DNA of 64,000 bases from Saxidomus purpurata (lineage: Eukaryota; Mollusca; Bivalvia; Venerida; Veneridae). The translations under genes were made by a program, and so were the position numbers. The stretch is from contig JAFMSR010000008.1 of assembly GCA_022818135.1 (NCBI GenBank), positions 25,623,488 to 25,687,487 of the forward strand, given 5' to 3'. The notes beneath the pieces are model-generated. The model was not told where the DNA came from. It saw only the letters and a list, made by a program, of their open reading frames with translations, and did not search any database. Below, piece by piece: positions 35,024 to 46,615 of this stretch (position 1 is its first letter; each line of letters starts with the position of its first letter).

Positions 35024-36682
35024 ATTTTTCAGCTCACCTGAGCACAAAGTGCTCAAAGGTGAGCTATTGTGGTCGCCTGGTGTCTGTCTGTCTTTCTGTC
35101 CACTCTTTAATTTGTTGCATTTTTCACTGAATCTTCATGAAACTTGGTCAGAATGACTGCCTTCATGTAATCTAGGTCGAGTTCAAATATGGGTCATCTA
35201 GGGTCAAAAACAAGATCACATCGTCAAATCATAGAAAATCCTTGTGTATGTAACAGAAGTTGCATTTTCATTGGATTTTCATGATTTTGGTCAGTATAAT
35301 TGCCTTGATAAAATCTTGGTTGAGTTCAAATATGGGTCATCTAGGGTCAAAAACTAGGTCATGGGGTCAAATCATAGAAAAACCTTGTGTATGCAATAGA
35401 GGTTGCTTTCATTGTTTTTTCAATGAAACTTGGTCGGTTTGATTGTCTTGATGAAAACTAGGTCAAGTTCGAACATGGGTCATCTAGGGTCAAAAACTTG
35501 GTCACAGGATCAAATCATAGAAAAACCTTGTGTATGCAACAGAAAGTGAATTTTCATGAACTTGGTCAGTATAATTGGCTTGATAAAATCTTGGTTGAGT
35601 TCAAATATGGGTCATCTAGGGTCAAAAACTAGGTCATGGGGTCAAATCATAGAAAAACCTTGTGTATGCAATAGAAGTTGCTTTCATTGTTTTTTTGCAA
35701 TGAAACTTGGTCAGTTTGATTGTCTTGATGAAAACTAGGTTGAGTTGGAACATGGGTAATCTAGGGTCAAAAACTAGGTCACGGGGTCAAATCATAGAAA
35801 AACCTTATGTTTGTTGTAGAGGTTGCATTTTTCATTGGACCTTCATTAAACTTGGTCAGATTGCCTTGATGAAATCTAGGTCAAGTTCGAACATGGGTCA
35901 TCCAGGGTCAAAAATTAGGTCACATGGTCAAATTAGAAAAAAGCTTTTGTATGCAATAGAGGTTGCATATGATTGGCTTGATGAAATCTAGGTCAAGTTC
36001 GAACATGGTTCATCTAGGGTCAAAAACTAGGTCACAGGGTCAAATCAAAAAAAAATTTGTTTTAAAAAAAAGTTGGTTTTTCTTGAACTTGGTCAGTATA
36101 GAGGTTCCTTTCATTGTTTTCAAGGGGGAAACTTGGTCAGGTTGATTGTTGATAAAACTAGGTTGAGTTCGAACATGGGATAGGTAAAAAACTAGGTCAC
36201 GGGGTCAAATCATAGAAAAACTGTTATAGGTGCAGGGAAATTTATTTTAAAAATTTTTTTTTTTCGGAGGGGGGGTTTTTTTTTTTTGGTGGTGGACCCC
36301 CGTGGGTTTTCACATATTTTTTTTTTGGGGCAAAAACTTAGGCCCGGGGGCAAATCATAGAAAAACTGTATGCAATAGATGTTGCATTTTTCATTGGATT
36401 TTCATGAAACTTTGTCAGTATGATTGTCTTGATGAAACTTAGGTCAGGTATGAATATGGGTAACTTGAGGTCAAAAACTAGGTCATCTGGTAAAAAAACA
36501 TTGTGTATGCCATACAAGTGACCTTTACAACCCAATCATCATGTAAATTGGTCAAAAGGTTTGCTTTGTCAAGGTTAAACAGAATGTTTGTGTTTATGAT
36601 ACATAGTTTAGAGTTGAAGTTTGGTCACATATTGTCATAAGTCACAGATGAGTGATATAGGGCCATCTTTGCCCTCTTGTTA
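35024..36682 (+). repeat. hairpin-headed tandem-repeat element, about 143-bp units
   Basis: Perfectly formed head: AGCTCACCTGAGCACAAAGT and GCTCAAAGGTGAGCTATTG. Core of about eight units, each with CATGGGTCATCTAGGGTC and AAAAACTAGGTCAC, clearly related to the core at 18806-20466. Tail GGCCATCTTTGCCCTCTTGT. Open frames inside (35260-36145) are repeats of the unit and not proteins. Confidence 0.85.
36238..36350. other. low-quality homopolymer-rich stretch inside the element
   Basis: Runs of T, G and A interrupt the tandem array (TTTTTTTTTTCGGAGGGG and similar) and the 143-bp unit cannot be followed across it. It looks like a consensus error and not biology, though a decayed insertion cannot be excluded. 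Confidence 0.55.
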
Positions 36683-37252
36683 TTGTTTATCTATTAAGGA
36701 TAATGTCTGTCTTGGTTATAATCATTAAAACATATTAAAATGTCAACACTTCATTTTTTTATCCAACAGTCAAAAACTACACCTTTAAGCTCCTTTTTTC
36801 CTGAATTTTTTAAATTTTGGACAAGAATGTTAATGATGAATGAAAATAATCTGTATTGTGACTTGCAGATATATTCTTATGATAATGGTGAAGAATACAT
36901 CCATTTCTCAAGCATTTTTGTATCCCTACTTTTTAGAGAGGCACATACATTTGAAATTTTTTATAGGAAAATTAGTATATAGTTAACCAAAATATCATCT
37001 TCCCCAAGGTATTGATTATTTACTTATCAATGTATATGTTTGCCAAAAAAGGGTAAAGGCCAGTCTGTATACATGTACCATAGTTTTAGTTATGTCTGAA
37101 GTTAGCACCAGTAGTATATTTATTGTAGTCTTAGTACAATGGCCTTTAGGATAGTCTCAGGATGTGTTGTTATGTTGACAAGATTTGTGATATACAAATA
37201 AAGTGTTTATACTGTACCATGGCATTGTGTTATTTTTCTCTGTTCTTGGATC
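36683..37252. other. intergenic, no recognised feature
   Basis: AT-rich sequence without recognised repeats or coding signal. Confidence 0.55.
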
Positions 37253-37800
37253 ATTTTTATGCCCTCGAGGGTTGGCATATTATCATCAAACCATCCGTCT
37301 GTATTTTTACATGTCCAGACAGTAACTTTGTCATGTGTGAAGGGATTTTCACAAATGTTCAACGCATGAAGACAACGTGTCGCGTGTTAGTGCCACACTC
37401 AATGGTCAAGGTCACACTTGGTAATGGATTCCTTTATATGCACACATTCATGTCTGGACTGTAACTTTGTCATGCATTGAAGGATTTTCAAATAACTTTG
37501 TACAAATGTACAAATGTTCAGCACATCAAGATGATGTTATGCATGCATGTCTCACAACCCTACCTCAAAGGTAAATGTCACACTAAGAGTTTGAAGGTAA
37601 TTGAATCTTGTAAACATTCGTTTCTCTGGACTAATTTGTTATGCATGACTTATATTATATCACTGGGTCAAAGGTCAGATCTATGATGAAACAGTAGGCC
37701 AATGAACTTCAAACTAGATAGTGAAGTTGGTCTTAACCAGTAGATTACCCTACTAATTTTCAGGTCAGAGAGTCAAACCCCTGTTTGCTTGACCTACTGA
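37253..37800 (+). repeat. TATGCCCTC-headed hairpin repeat element
   Basis: Starts ATTTTTATGCCCTCGAGGGT; TATGCC pairs with GGCATA to form the head hairpin. Then two units of about 200 bp with CATGTC(C/T)(A/G)GAC and GTAACTTTGTCATG (near 37310 and 37450). The family is familiar from bivalves. The right end is not clear. Confidence 0.6.
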
Positions 37801-37813
37801 CCTACTTTCTTGT

Positions 37814-38570
37814 ATTTAGCTCTACTGGAAAAAGCCCAGCAGAGTTTATGCTATGGTGGTTTGTCCTTCATCCAGCTGTCAGTAAGCTTTTCCTTGATAA
37901 CGCTCTACAGGTTCAAAGTTTCATTTGACTTTAATGAAACTTGCTGATAAAGATCCCTGCAACTTTTAGATGTTCCCTATTGTTTTTGGAGTCACTGGGT
38001 CAAAGGTCAAGGTCACAGTCACCTCCAATAGCAATTCTTTGATAACACTACAGGTCAAAATTTTCATTCAACTTGCTCAGAAGATTCCCTGTAACCTGTT
38101 GATGATCCCTATTATTTTTTGGGTCAGTGGGTCAAAGGTCAAGGTCATCGTGACATCCGATAGCGTTTCCTTGATAACGCTCTACAGGTTTTCACAGTTT
38201 TTACACAGTTTTCATTCAACTTTCATCAAACTTGCTCAGACGGTTCTCTGTAAAATGTAGATGATGCCTATTCTTATTTGTTCAGTGGGTCAAAGGTCAA
38301 TGTCACAGTGATCTCAGTTAGATTTTCTTTGATAACGCTCTACAGGTCACAGTTTCCATTTAACTTTCAACAATCTTGCTACGAAGGTTCCGTGCAACAT
38401 GTAGATCATCCCTATCGATTTTTAGGTTAGTGGATCAAAAGTCAAGGTCACATTGACCCGACCTTGGAAAATCTTTTCCGCTCAATATCTTGTGATCTAT
38501 TTCATCCACAGTTTTCAAACTTTATTTGATGATTGGTCTTACTGAGTAGATGATCCCTATCGTTCTTGGG
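37814..38570 (+). repeat. TTTAGCTCTACTGG-headed hairpin repeat element
   Basis: TTTAGCTCTACTGGAAAAAG pairs with CCCAGCAGAG to form the head, followed by TTTATGCTATGG. Four units of about 160 bp each carry GATAACGCTCTACAGGT and GGGTCAAAGGTCAAGGTCA. No tail of the CTCTTGTTA type is seen. Confidence 0.65.
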
Positions 38571-39765
38571 TCAGTGGATATTCTTTTATTAACACATATT
38601 TTAGATGTAGATAAGATAACATGTAAATCAAAATAAGAAAACGCAAAATTAAAATATTTATTGAAGAAGAAGCAGGCCAAGTACTGACCCTTGCAGGAAT
38701 CTGGTTAGTTTTATATGGGATTAAAACTAAATCACAAAGTCAGGAAAAGAAATAGCCGGCGGATACCAGAAATTATCTCCACATATGCAGTTTGACAATA
38801 AAAACTGAAAAATCTGCTGAAGCATCGAGCCCATTGAAGTAAAGGTACGATCTACGATATGATTTGTAGTCTAGACATATATATTCCATGTTTTGATGTT
38901 GTATTTCGCAGTATCGCAATATTATATAGTAGAGAATTTAGTGAAAATCACCGTCGGCAAATGTGTACGACATTTTTCTGGGTTCAGCGAAAGTCGCTAT
39001 ACCAGCGTTGGCATTTTCGCTTGTAGTACGAAAAAGGATCGGAATTTTCTTTTGAAGTAAACTTTTTCTTAAAGCTTTATCATTTCCCTCTGAAATGTGT
39101 CCAAATTTGTTTGACGCAAGTCAAATTTGAAAGAAATGAAAGAGTGTTTCGATGCGACATGGTTGTTTTCATAAAGCCTGTGTTGGGAATTTTGTCTATG
39201 GCAAAGAACGATGACAACTATTTTTTTAAATTTATTTTGATATCAGTTTTAAAATGCAAAGATAAAGACATTGCTACACTGGTTTATCAAAGATCAAGAA
39301 AAAAAACATAGAGATGGTGTTCGACGACGGGGAGGGGTCAAAGGTATGTTTCTTCCACCAGTGTGAGTGCAGACGGTTGTGCTCACCTGTACACCTTAGC
39401 AATCAAAGCAATAAATAGAAAAGATCAATGCGACAATTTCAAACGGTTCAAATATGATAATTCTTACATACCGCGTTACCTAAAGATGTTTTCCTTGCAT
39501 GTACTCTAAATGAAGAAATAAAGGACAGTTTGCCATGTATTCGCGTATTCAAGGCAAGCACTTGCCTACTGGTTTTGTTCTTTGTGGAAAAATGTACTAG
39601 CCTAGAATGTATAGAAAAATACTTGATTCATTTCACATATCTTATATGACCTTCAATTCAACAACATTCATTTAGCACATTCATCGAAGCTGTTTCCTAG
39701 CAACAGCACAGTCACATGAAGTTTGGACAATGCCTGGAATCAATTTCCGTTAGAGAGAAATCATT
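38571..39765. other. intergenic, no recognised feature
   Basis: Slightly higher GC. A short open frame at 39111-39311 has no recognisable similarity. Confidence 0.5.
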
Positions 39766-39838
39766 TTAAAAAGCCACCCCGGGCCCACTATCAAACATGT
39801 ATATATTATGTTTGATAGTGGGTCCGGGGTGTTTTTTT
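39766..39838. repeat. near-perfect 30-bp hairpin next to a SINE
   Basis: GCCACCCCGGGCCCACTATC and ATCAAACAT are mirrored by ATGTTTGATAGTGGGTCCGG and GGTG, with one mismatch over about 28 pairs and a loop of about 9 nt, flanked by A- and T-runs. It directly abuts the 3' end of the reverse-oriented SINE. Confidence 0.75.
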
Positions 39839-39992
39839 GTAGACTCTTATCCTCCGTAGAAACTGCCAACTTTCTGAAATAGAGACATGTTCGGTACCAG
39901 CACTCGAACCAATGACCCGCTCAATTTTTGAAAGGTTACATTGAATTAAAGTCAGCTACTCTAATTACGTACTCGACCACGGAGGCGCACCA
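39839..39992 (-). mobile_element. tRNA-derived SINE, - strand copy
   Basis: On the - strand: CCTCCGTGGTCGAGTACG (head, A box region), GTCATTGGTTCGAGTGCTGG (B box GGTTCGAGTGC), then GAAAGTTGGCAGTTTC and ATAAGAGTCTA. Matches the 22862 copy block for block. Confidence 0.75.
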
Positions 39993-41167
39993 ACCTGTTA
40001 TTTTCTTTTCAAAAGAACTGAGAACTAATTCTGCTGCATAATTAACCGATTCATCACGTTGGTCACACCTGTTCTGCCTATCTGGCTGACGGACCTTCGG
40101 ACCGGCCTTCTCGTTGCTTAATTTAGGGACTGGAATGCCGGTCCGATTAAGTAACAAAAAGTTTTCTACTATAATAGTTTTTAAAGATGAAAAACCAGAA
40201 ATGTAACAATACATAATTAAAACAGCCACCTATTTGGGATCTGTCTCGAAAACATTAAATAATAGGTATATAACTGTAAATGTTTCTTCATAAATTTTTA
40301 CACTTAACATGACATTTTACAAATTGTTTGGCTAAATAAGCATAATCTCATAAAAATGACTGGGTATTGCAGTGAGGTAAAACAAAAATCTCTAACTTTT
40401 CAAGTTTTGTTAGGTACCAGTATGCATGGCATATTACGGTCTTGGTGAGTTCACCCGGGGAGAAATCCCAGGGTCGGTCGGGATTTCAAACAATCTAAAT
40501 AAACGAGACGGCTGGCAGAAGTTCCGTCATTCAGGCAGGCAGAACAGTTTAATTGTGAATATATAAATATCGGCTTACGCCTCGGGTGACATTCTGCTCT
40601 CGGGTTGACAATATCAATGTCACACATGCTGCCATATGATATTTATTTTATTATAACGAATAGAATTAAGTAGATCTACATAAAAAAGATTTAAAATGTT
40701 TTTAATTCATTTAATTAAACAAGTTTAACGAGGTAAACAAAATATCACATATATCAGGAAGATCAAAATACCACTGTTAACAATGCTAATTAAATTACTT
40801 CGAAAACTGTTTTTGGATCGATTGAATTTATTCAATCGTATCCAAAGTTAACAGTATTTCAGACCCTTACGGCCGAACTCTTAACACAAATTTTTGTCGA
40901 ATACGACCGAAAAGTAGTTCTATATTACTGTCCTCTGTTTTAAAAATTATATAGTAAGAGATCTAAATAATATCAAAACATTACAGAATAGCATAATATT
41001 ATATTGTTGTTTTTCTTATAATTTGTAACTTAAATCAACGAGGTATCTGTTCTGTATAGAACTATTTTCCTACGCTGTTTTTATCGTCAGACCGGTGTGA
41101 CATGAGAAATGTAAGACCAGTGAAATACGTATCGCTACACCGGATACACTAAATTCAGTGTTTCCGC
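39993..41167. other. intergenic with one small palindrome
   Basis: At 40817-40846 GGATCGATTGAAT pairs with ATTCAATCGTATCC around a 2-3 nt loop, nested in ACTGTTAAC/GTTAACAGT (about 40772 and 40847). It may be the centre of a decayed palindromic MITE. Otherwise unremarkable. Confidence 0.5.
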
Positions 41168-41400
41168 GAGAGCGCGTTTTCAGCGGTTTTGACGCACTCA
41201 TTTGTCAATGACGCAACAGAAATAGCAAAGAGCGTCTTCTATGACGCAATTAAGGTAAGTCGCGGGTTTCTCCCAGAAATCGGGTCATTTTTTTAAAAGG
41301 CAACGCAGATTTAAGATATTTTGCATGACAACCCCGTGACTAATTGTCTTTTGTAGAAATAATACGGTGAAGTGATATTTCCATGGAAACTGAGTTAAAA

Positions 41401-41414
41401 GCGCCACCTAGCGG
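41401..41414 (-). promoter_or_regulatory. CTCF-core-like motif, left arm
   Basis: The - strand reads CCGCTAGGTGGCGC, which fits the vertebrate/insect CTCF core CCNNNAGRKGGCRS at every position. Sequence match only; binding is inference. Confidence 0.3.
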
Positions 41415-42701
41415 GGAGGTGTATTTTCGTCAATTTTCGAATTATTTTCGTTATATCTCTTTCTATGTAGATAACGAAACGATCTAATTTTCATAAATGC
41501 AATATCGAATCATTTACCCATCTGAAAAAATTAAAATATCTAATATGTTTTGCCAAAAATATGAAAAAGTGTGGAACGAACCCTGTAGGGGCGACAATTT
41601 TCAAAGCAAAAATAACTGCAAAGTTGACGCATTTAGCGTCAATTGCGAAAAAACAGCCCGAGAGAATTTTTTTTTAAAAGCGCTATGGATTCTTAAACCA
41701 ATTTAAAGCAATTTTATCAAATAAAAAAGGGGGGTCACCGTCCTTCTTTTCGTGCCACCGAAACTATTTTGAAGTGGAAAAAACATGAGAAACGTTGACG
41801 TAAAATACAAGATTGACGTGACGTAACGAGCTGATACTGACGTTTTTCAGACGTTTCTTGTTAAAATAAATTACTAGCGTTGTTGTTTATTATGCAGAAG
41901 TCACTTTAGATCGACTTCAATGATTAATATATATGTAGTCGAGACTTAAATTTTAAATTTGATTTAGCCCATCGTAAATACAGTATCTTCAATATAAGAA
42001 TGGGCGCGGATATGCACATGACAACAGTGTGCATGGCGGGATTTCGGTCTAGTGATGCTTGTCAGTATGAACGTTTTATATAGAGTATTTTTCTAAACTT
42101 TGATACCGTGTTTTATAAATTACTCTTTAAATACTTACAAAATCGACTCAGTCAATGCTGGCAGAAAATACCTAGTTGTTTTCCGGAGAGATATAAAGTG
42201 AACAACAACAATCTTCCTGATACAGTAGCACGCAAGAAAAGATTATATTAATATGATGAAACGCGAACAATATTATCAATACCAGACGAGCGATTCAATC
42301 GGGTAACATACGATATAACAGTTTGAATATCTTTATCATACATGTACTTAGAGACAAACCGTGTATCACAACAACATTTAAGCCGTCACTTTTATCCATC
42401 GTCGGAACCAACGGTCTATTACGGAATATAGTATGAATAACCTGGGTACCGAGGATGCTTTTATCATAATGAAATGCTGTCTCAGTTTTAAGAATTTTCT
42501 TTTTATACGGAACAGTCCAGAAAATTTCTCATTTTACCCGGATATAAAACTACATTCTTCTTTGTTTTTGACAAAAACAAAATGAAAACAGCGGTATGTG
42601 CTATAAAGTTAAGAAGAATTTTAAAAAAATTGTCTTCGCCCGTCCATTGATTCGATGTGTCTGTAGTTTCCTTTCACTGGAGACGTAGTGGCACAGGTGG
42701 G

Positions 42702-43377
42702 CATTCCTGTTACAGATGCAACTGTACTGCTGCTTTCACAGATTTTGTACACATGTATATATACGCACAGTAAAAACAGAAATGTTTCGATTTCAAGTAA
42801 TTCAATATTAAAACTGTATCGGGGGCATTGAAAGATAACCTAATAAAATGAACGCTGCAAATATATTGTTTTCGCCAATTTGTCCGTTCTAAAGTTTACC
42901 CAGTTTGTCACGCTATAAGTTCATTGGTAAATTTTTTTTTTATAAGACACGCAGCATGTGTACATTCCTCGGCAGCTCAGTTGGTAAACCGTTCGGCTAA
43001 ACTTTTATTACCGCGGCAACCTCGGTTCGAATCTCGTCTCTGGTAGAAATAGTTTTTCTTTCTTTAATAAATAGCTTAAAACGCTGTTTTTATGTTTACA
43101 GAATGACTAAACACTTTTGTCAAAAGTAAAAAATACTCTATATCTGGAGTTCAGTAGCTTAAATGTGCAATGTAGTTATAGTAAAAAAGAAGTAACTGTA
43201 AAAATAAAAGATTTGTGAATTCTGAACCGGTTATTCTCTTAGCTATATGAACCTTTAATAATATAAAATAGGAGTTATGGCCACTTTATGTCCGTCTATC
43301 TATCCTGAAAATAGTGATAACGTTCTGACTGTTGGTCATTCCTGTTACAGATGCAACTGTACTGCTGCTTTCACAGA
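42702..43377. repeat. 41-bp perfect direct repeat pair flanking about 595 bp
   Basis: CATTCCTGTTACAGATGCAA followed by CTGTACTGCTGCTTTCACAGA occurs at 42702-42742 and again, unchanged, at 43337-43377. The sequence between holds a tRNA-like head (42968). Identity stops at both sides of the 41 bp. Confidence 0.85.
42968..43050 (+). mobile_element. tRNA-like sequence (SINE head or tRNA pseudogene)
   Basis: A-box-like GGCAGCTCAGTTGGTAAACC and B box GGTTCGAATCTCG, correctly spaced for a tRNA, but the acceptor stem does not close. A T-rich tail follows. Read as SINE-derived and not a functional tRNA. Confidence 0.55.
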
Positions 43378-43519
43378 GTTTGTATACGCACAAGTAGCGC
43401 GTATCAAATTCGCATACATTGACTTTAACGCCCGTTTCAACAGGATAACCTTACCTTCATTCCTATAAAAAACGAACTATTTAGATTCTCTTTCTCTGTA
43501 GGAAACGGTCAACAGATAT

Positions 43520-43600
43520 TATCAGTAGCCGGACTTGAACCTGGGGTAACAATGATTTCATATCTGCGATTTTGGTCACTTGACCGTGGAAGCGGTGTCA
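43520..43600 (-). mobile_element. tRNA-derived SINE head, - strand
   Basis: On the - strand: CCGCTTCCACGGTCAAGTGA, then TTACCCCAGGTTCAAGTCCG with B box GGTTCAAGTCC. No acceptor stem pairing seen. Confidence 0.55.
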
Positions 43601-44239
43601 GGCAGAAGTCATATGGACACATGACATGTGCAACACAAAAACCTGACTGTTTTGCTGTGAATGATCTGTTTCCACATTTCTTATTTAAATGTGCAACGGA
43701 AATTTATCTAAATGTCCTATCAAAACTGAATTTTTTCTTATGGAAAATAACAACAGTAAGTTGTTCTTATAAATGAAGTTGTTGCGCATCTAAACGAAAA
43801 CGTTTCACTTCAAGAGACCGACGTCAGTAATACACCGTGACGCCGCATAAAAAACCGTCATTAACGCACCCCTGTCATGCTTCAGAAAAGTTTAGATGGC
43901 CTGAAAACAAAGTCGGTGACACCCCTTTTTTATTTCAAATAAATGTTTATATTTATTTAAAGGAGCCGTTACGGTTTTAAATTTTTTTTCTCTCGAGCCG
44001 ATTTCTCGCAATTTGCCCTTAATGCGTCCACTTTGGGGTCATTTTCGCTTTGAAAATTGCCTCCCATTCGCGGATCATTACGTTATTTTAGGTATTCAAT
44101 GTGGATATCTTTAAATAATTTTGTATGCATGGAACTCAGATTGATTCGGCTTTGATTTGGTGGAAAAACCATAGCTGTAAAAATATTATTGACGGACTTA
44201 TGTCCGTGAAATGACGAAAATCTTTCAAAAATACACCCT

Positions 44240-44253
44240 CCGCTAGGTGGCGC
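44240..44253 (+). promoter_or_regulatory. CTCF-core-like motif, right arm
   Basis: CCGCTAGGTGGCGC on the + strand, the mirror of the left-arm motif; the two are divergent and 2.8 kb apart. The 14 bp are identical although surrounding arm sequence has diverged. Confidence 0.3.
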
Positions 44254-44465
44254 TTTTTCCGTGCTTATCGTTTACAGATAATTTCAAAACATCTTTTCCG
44301 GGAAAGCCAGTACCTCATACCACAGGCATGCACGATTTCTAAACTTTGCGTCGAGATTTAAAAAAACGACCATTTTTCAGAGGGAACCCCGCGACTTACC
44401 TTAAAATGTGTATGATCAAATTACTACAAAAACAACATTTCAAAACCTCTCAAAACGCTTCGAAA

Positions 44466-45741
44466 TGCAAGGTAAATTGTTGATAAAATACGCTTCCGGT
44501 ATGTGATATGTCTAATTTTGACCCTATTCCGTCCGTCCGTGTGTGTTGATTCCTATGATACCGTCTTCATAGATTGTAGACGCACAACAAAAGATGGTCG
44601 ACGAACCTTAATAGGGGAAACAAAAACGTCTTTCTGAGTGATTTTAATGATCATTTTGTAGTCATTTCGATCAGACTGTCACTGTTGAAAGGGGTTTAAG
44701 TGTGCCAATTATAATATCCAAGTTCAATGTCTATGGTTGAATGCACTTATGAAAAATTCGCTTTGTGGACAAATTTGACTTTTGAGATGCAGTGACAAAA
44801 TGGAAAGCATCCAAAGAGAAACACCTGTTGTCTTGCCAACCCTTTGATTACCCACCATTTTGTGATGTATCACATGCAGTTTTACAGAAGTAAACTGAAT
44901 AAAACTTCTTTAACACATAGTCATGCCTTTTATTTTTTTACAATAAAGGGTATGACCCTCGGAGTTTCTAAATGACCCCCAAATTCTGATACAGGGAATT
45001 GGCACCCAGGGTCTTCCTCCTCCATGAAAGCCGGAAGTTGCAATATGACCTTAGCTGTTGGGTGCGACGTTAAATCCGAATCAATTCGCACAATACAATC
45101 AACCTTATGGGTAATCCCATAACTTTTGAATGACATTTAAAGTTGTTCAAACCATAAATTTTCAGTTCAGTTTTGTCAAAATCCATTTCTCAGTTACGAT
45201 TCACAGCTTAATACTTCATAGGGTAGTTGAACATAGTCACTGAATGACATAATGTAAGCACATGGGTTCCTATCTCAAAAGTAAAGTTTAACAAATGGTG
45301 AAAGGTCCAAATTTGTTGACAGTTGTGTCTCCACTTTATAACTCTACTCGTGCAAGGATTGTCCTGATATTCACACATGTATGTGTACAGTGTTTGTTGT
45401 CCTGATATTTACACATGTATGTGTGCAGACTGTGTTGTTCAGAGACAATCGATCCTCCAGCACTTTCAGTCCTTTGATTTTTATTGTCTTTGACTGTTCA
45501 TTTGATGTTTTTGTGTACACATTGAATAGTGACGTCATTGCTGTATTATGTATAAGGGAGGCAATCACGTCATGATTTGGCTAATTTATTGAAGCAGTTG
45601 TTTGCCCTTATATGACGCGGTCACATGACCTGACAGTCAATTTTCGCTTGGTCACGTGTCAAAAAGGTTGAAAATGTTTCTGATAGTCAAAATATCTCTT
45701 TTTCGGGTATTGTAGACAAAAGTGAGGTATAATAATGTTAA
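44466..45741. other. intergenic, no recognised gene
   Basis: Includes a 23-nt block, CCAGCACTTTCAGTCCTTTG plus ATT (about 45456), that also occurs inside the TIR element at about 6809, and a tandem CACATGTATGTGT(A/G)CAG pair at 45374 and 45413. Confidence 0.5.
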
Positions 45742-45984
45742 TTATGCATCGAACTCGCAGTCATGCAATATAATTGAGTTGAAAATTTCTTCTTTTTGAA
45801 AGCCTTTACTGTGAGATGCAAATTGTTGAGTTGCAGAAGTGTCAAATAACATGTCTGTTACTTTCCACTTGTGATTTGACATCGTTTGATGCGAGTTTTC
45901 CTCATTCTCCGGTATCATTTTCACGCCTAAGTGAAAATCAATGTCGTTCTTAAAGCATTTTTCTTTACTGACACTGTAGGTCAT
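45742..45984 (-). CDS. candidate small protein of unknown function (80 residues)
   Basis: ATG at 45984 (context AGCCATGA) to TAA at 45742. The product is hydrophilic, with balanced composition (MTYSVSKEKCFKNDIDFHLG...FDA), no membrane segment and no motif I recognise. It looks more protein-like than other short frames in this region, but there is no homology or neighbouring exon evidence. It could be a chance frame or part of an unrecognised element. Confidence 0.25.
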   Translation of the reverse strand: MTYSVSKEKCFKNDIDFHLGVKMIPENEENSHQTMSNHKWKVTDMLFDTSATQQFASHSKGFQKEEIFNSIILHDCEFDA

Positions 45985-46262
45985 GGCTTCACAGTTCTCT
46001 GACGTAATTATTTCATATAACAGTTACTAAGGCAACACTGTACATGTATCTGTAGCATCAAGTTATTGATAGTGTAATTGTTATGCTTGTTTAGGTCTTT
46101 TACGACGAGATATGCATTTTGTAACCAAAACTACGCCGGTGCAGTGAGAATAGACGTCATGTGGCAGAAAAAGTGTCACAGCCAGGGCCAATACACGCCA
46201 CAAATTTACTATAGGTTTGTATAGGAGCGCTGTCATTAACTCGCGATAACATTTTAACTAAT

Positions 46263-46615
46263 AAAGTTATTTTAAAATCACAAACGGGATGATAAAATAT
46301 AACATTTCCCCTTTTTAATGAATATTGTTTTATTTTTTCTGAGACTTTATTTGTTTGGTCTTTTTTTAACTTAAAACTCTACCCGTCGTTTTACTATATA
46401 ATATATAGTAAAACGCCCAAAATGTCACAATTTTAAGTGAAAATTTTGCAGCTTATCTTCAATTTGTTCAAAAACTATAACACTTATTTTAAAATCACAA
46501 ACGGGATTGAATAAAACAATCATTCTCCATTTAAGTGATATATTTTATATAAAAATAAAGAAAGAAGAGAATGGTCTTTTTTTAAGGTTTTGTTGAACAG
46601 GTATATAATTTCATT
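46263..46615. repeat. 218-bp direct duplication around a perfect palindrome
   Basis: TTATTTTAAAATCACAAACG GGAT occurs at about 46268 and 46486. Between them CGTTTTACTATATA and TATATAGTAAAACG form a perfect 29-nt palindrome (46388-46416). Confidence 0.7.

Larger units (their letters stand above)
41168..44465. mobile_element. 3.3-kb element with about 700-bp diverged inverted arms
   Basis: The left arm (about 41168-41870) is matched in reverse by the right arm (about 43795-44465). Corresponding blocks, outer to inner: TTAAGGTAAGTCGCGGG (41251) with the reverse of CCCCGCGACTTACCTTAA (44387); AGCGCCACCTAGCGG (41400) with CCGCTAGGTGGCGCT (44240); ACAATTTTCAAAGC (41595) with GCTTTGAAAATTG (44049); AATAAAAAAGGGGGGTCACC (41721) with GGTGACACCCCTTTTTTATT (43915). 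Arms differ by many substitutions and indels. The 1.9-kb centre has no transposase frame. It could be one TIR element or two inverted copies of one repeat. Confidence 0.75.

Noticed and set aside
35260..36145. Frames encoding SSNMGHLGSKTRSWGQI repeats
   Set aside because: Translation of the 143-bp tandem unit of the hairpin-headed element, broken at every indel.
42968..43050. Functional tRNA gene
   Set aside because: Good boxes but no closing acceptor stem; T-rich tail follows. Treated as SINE head or pseudogene.
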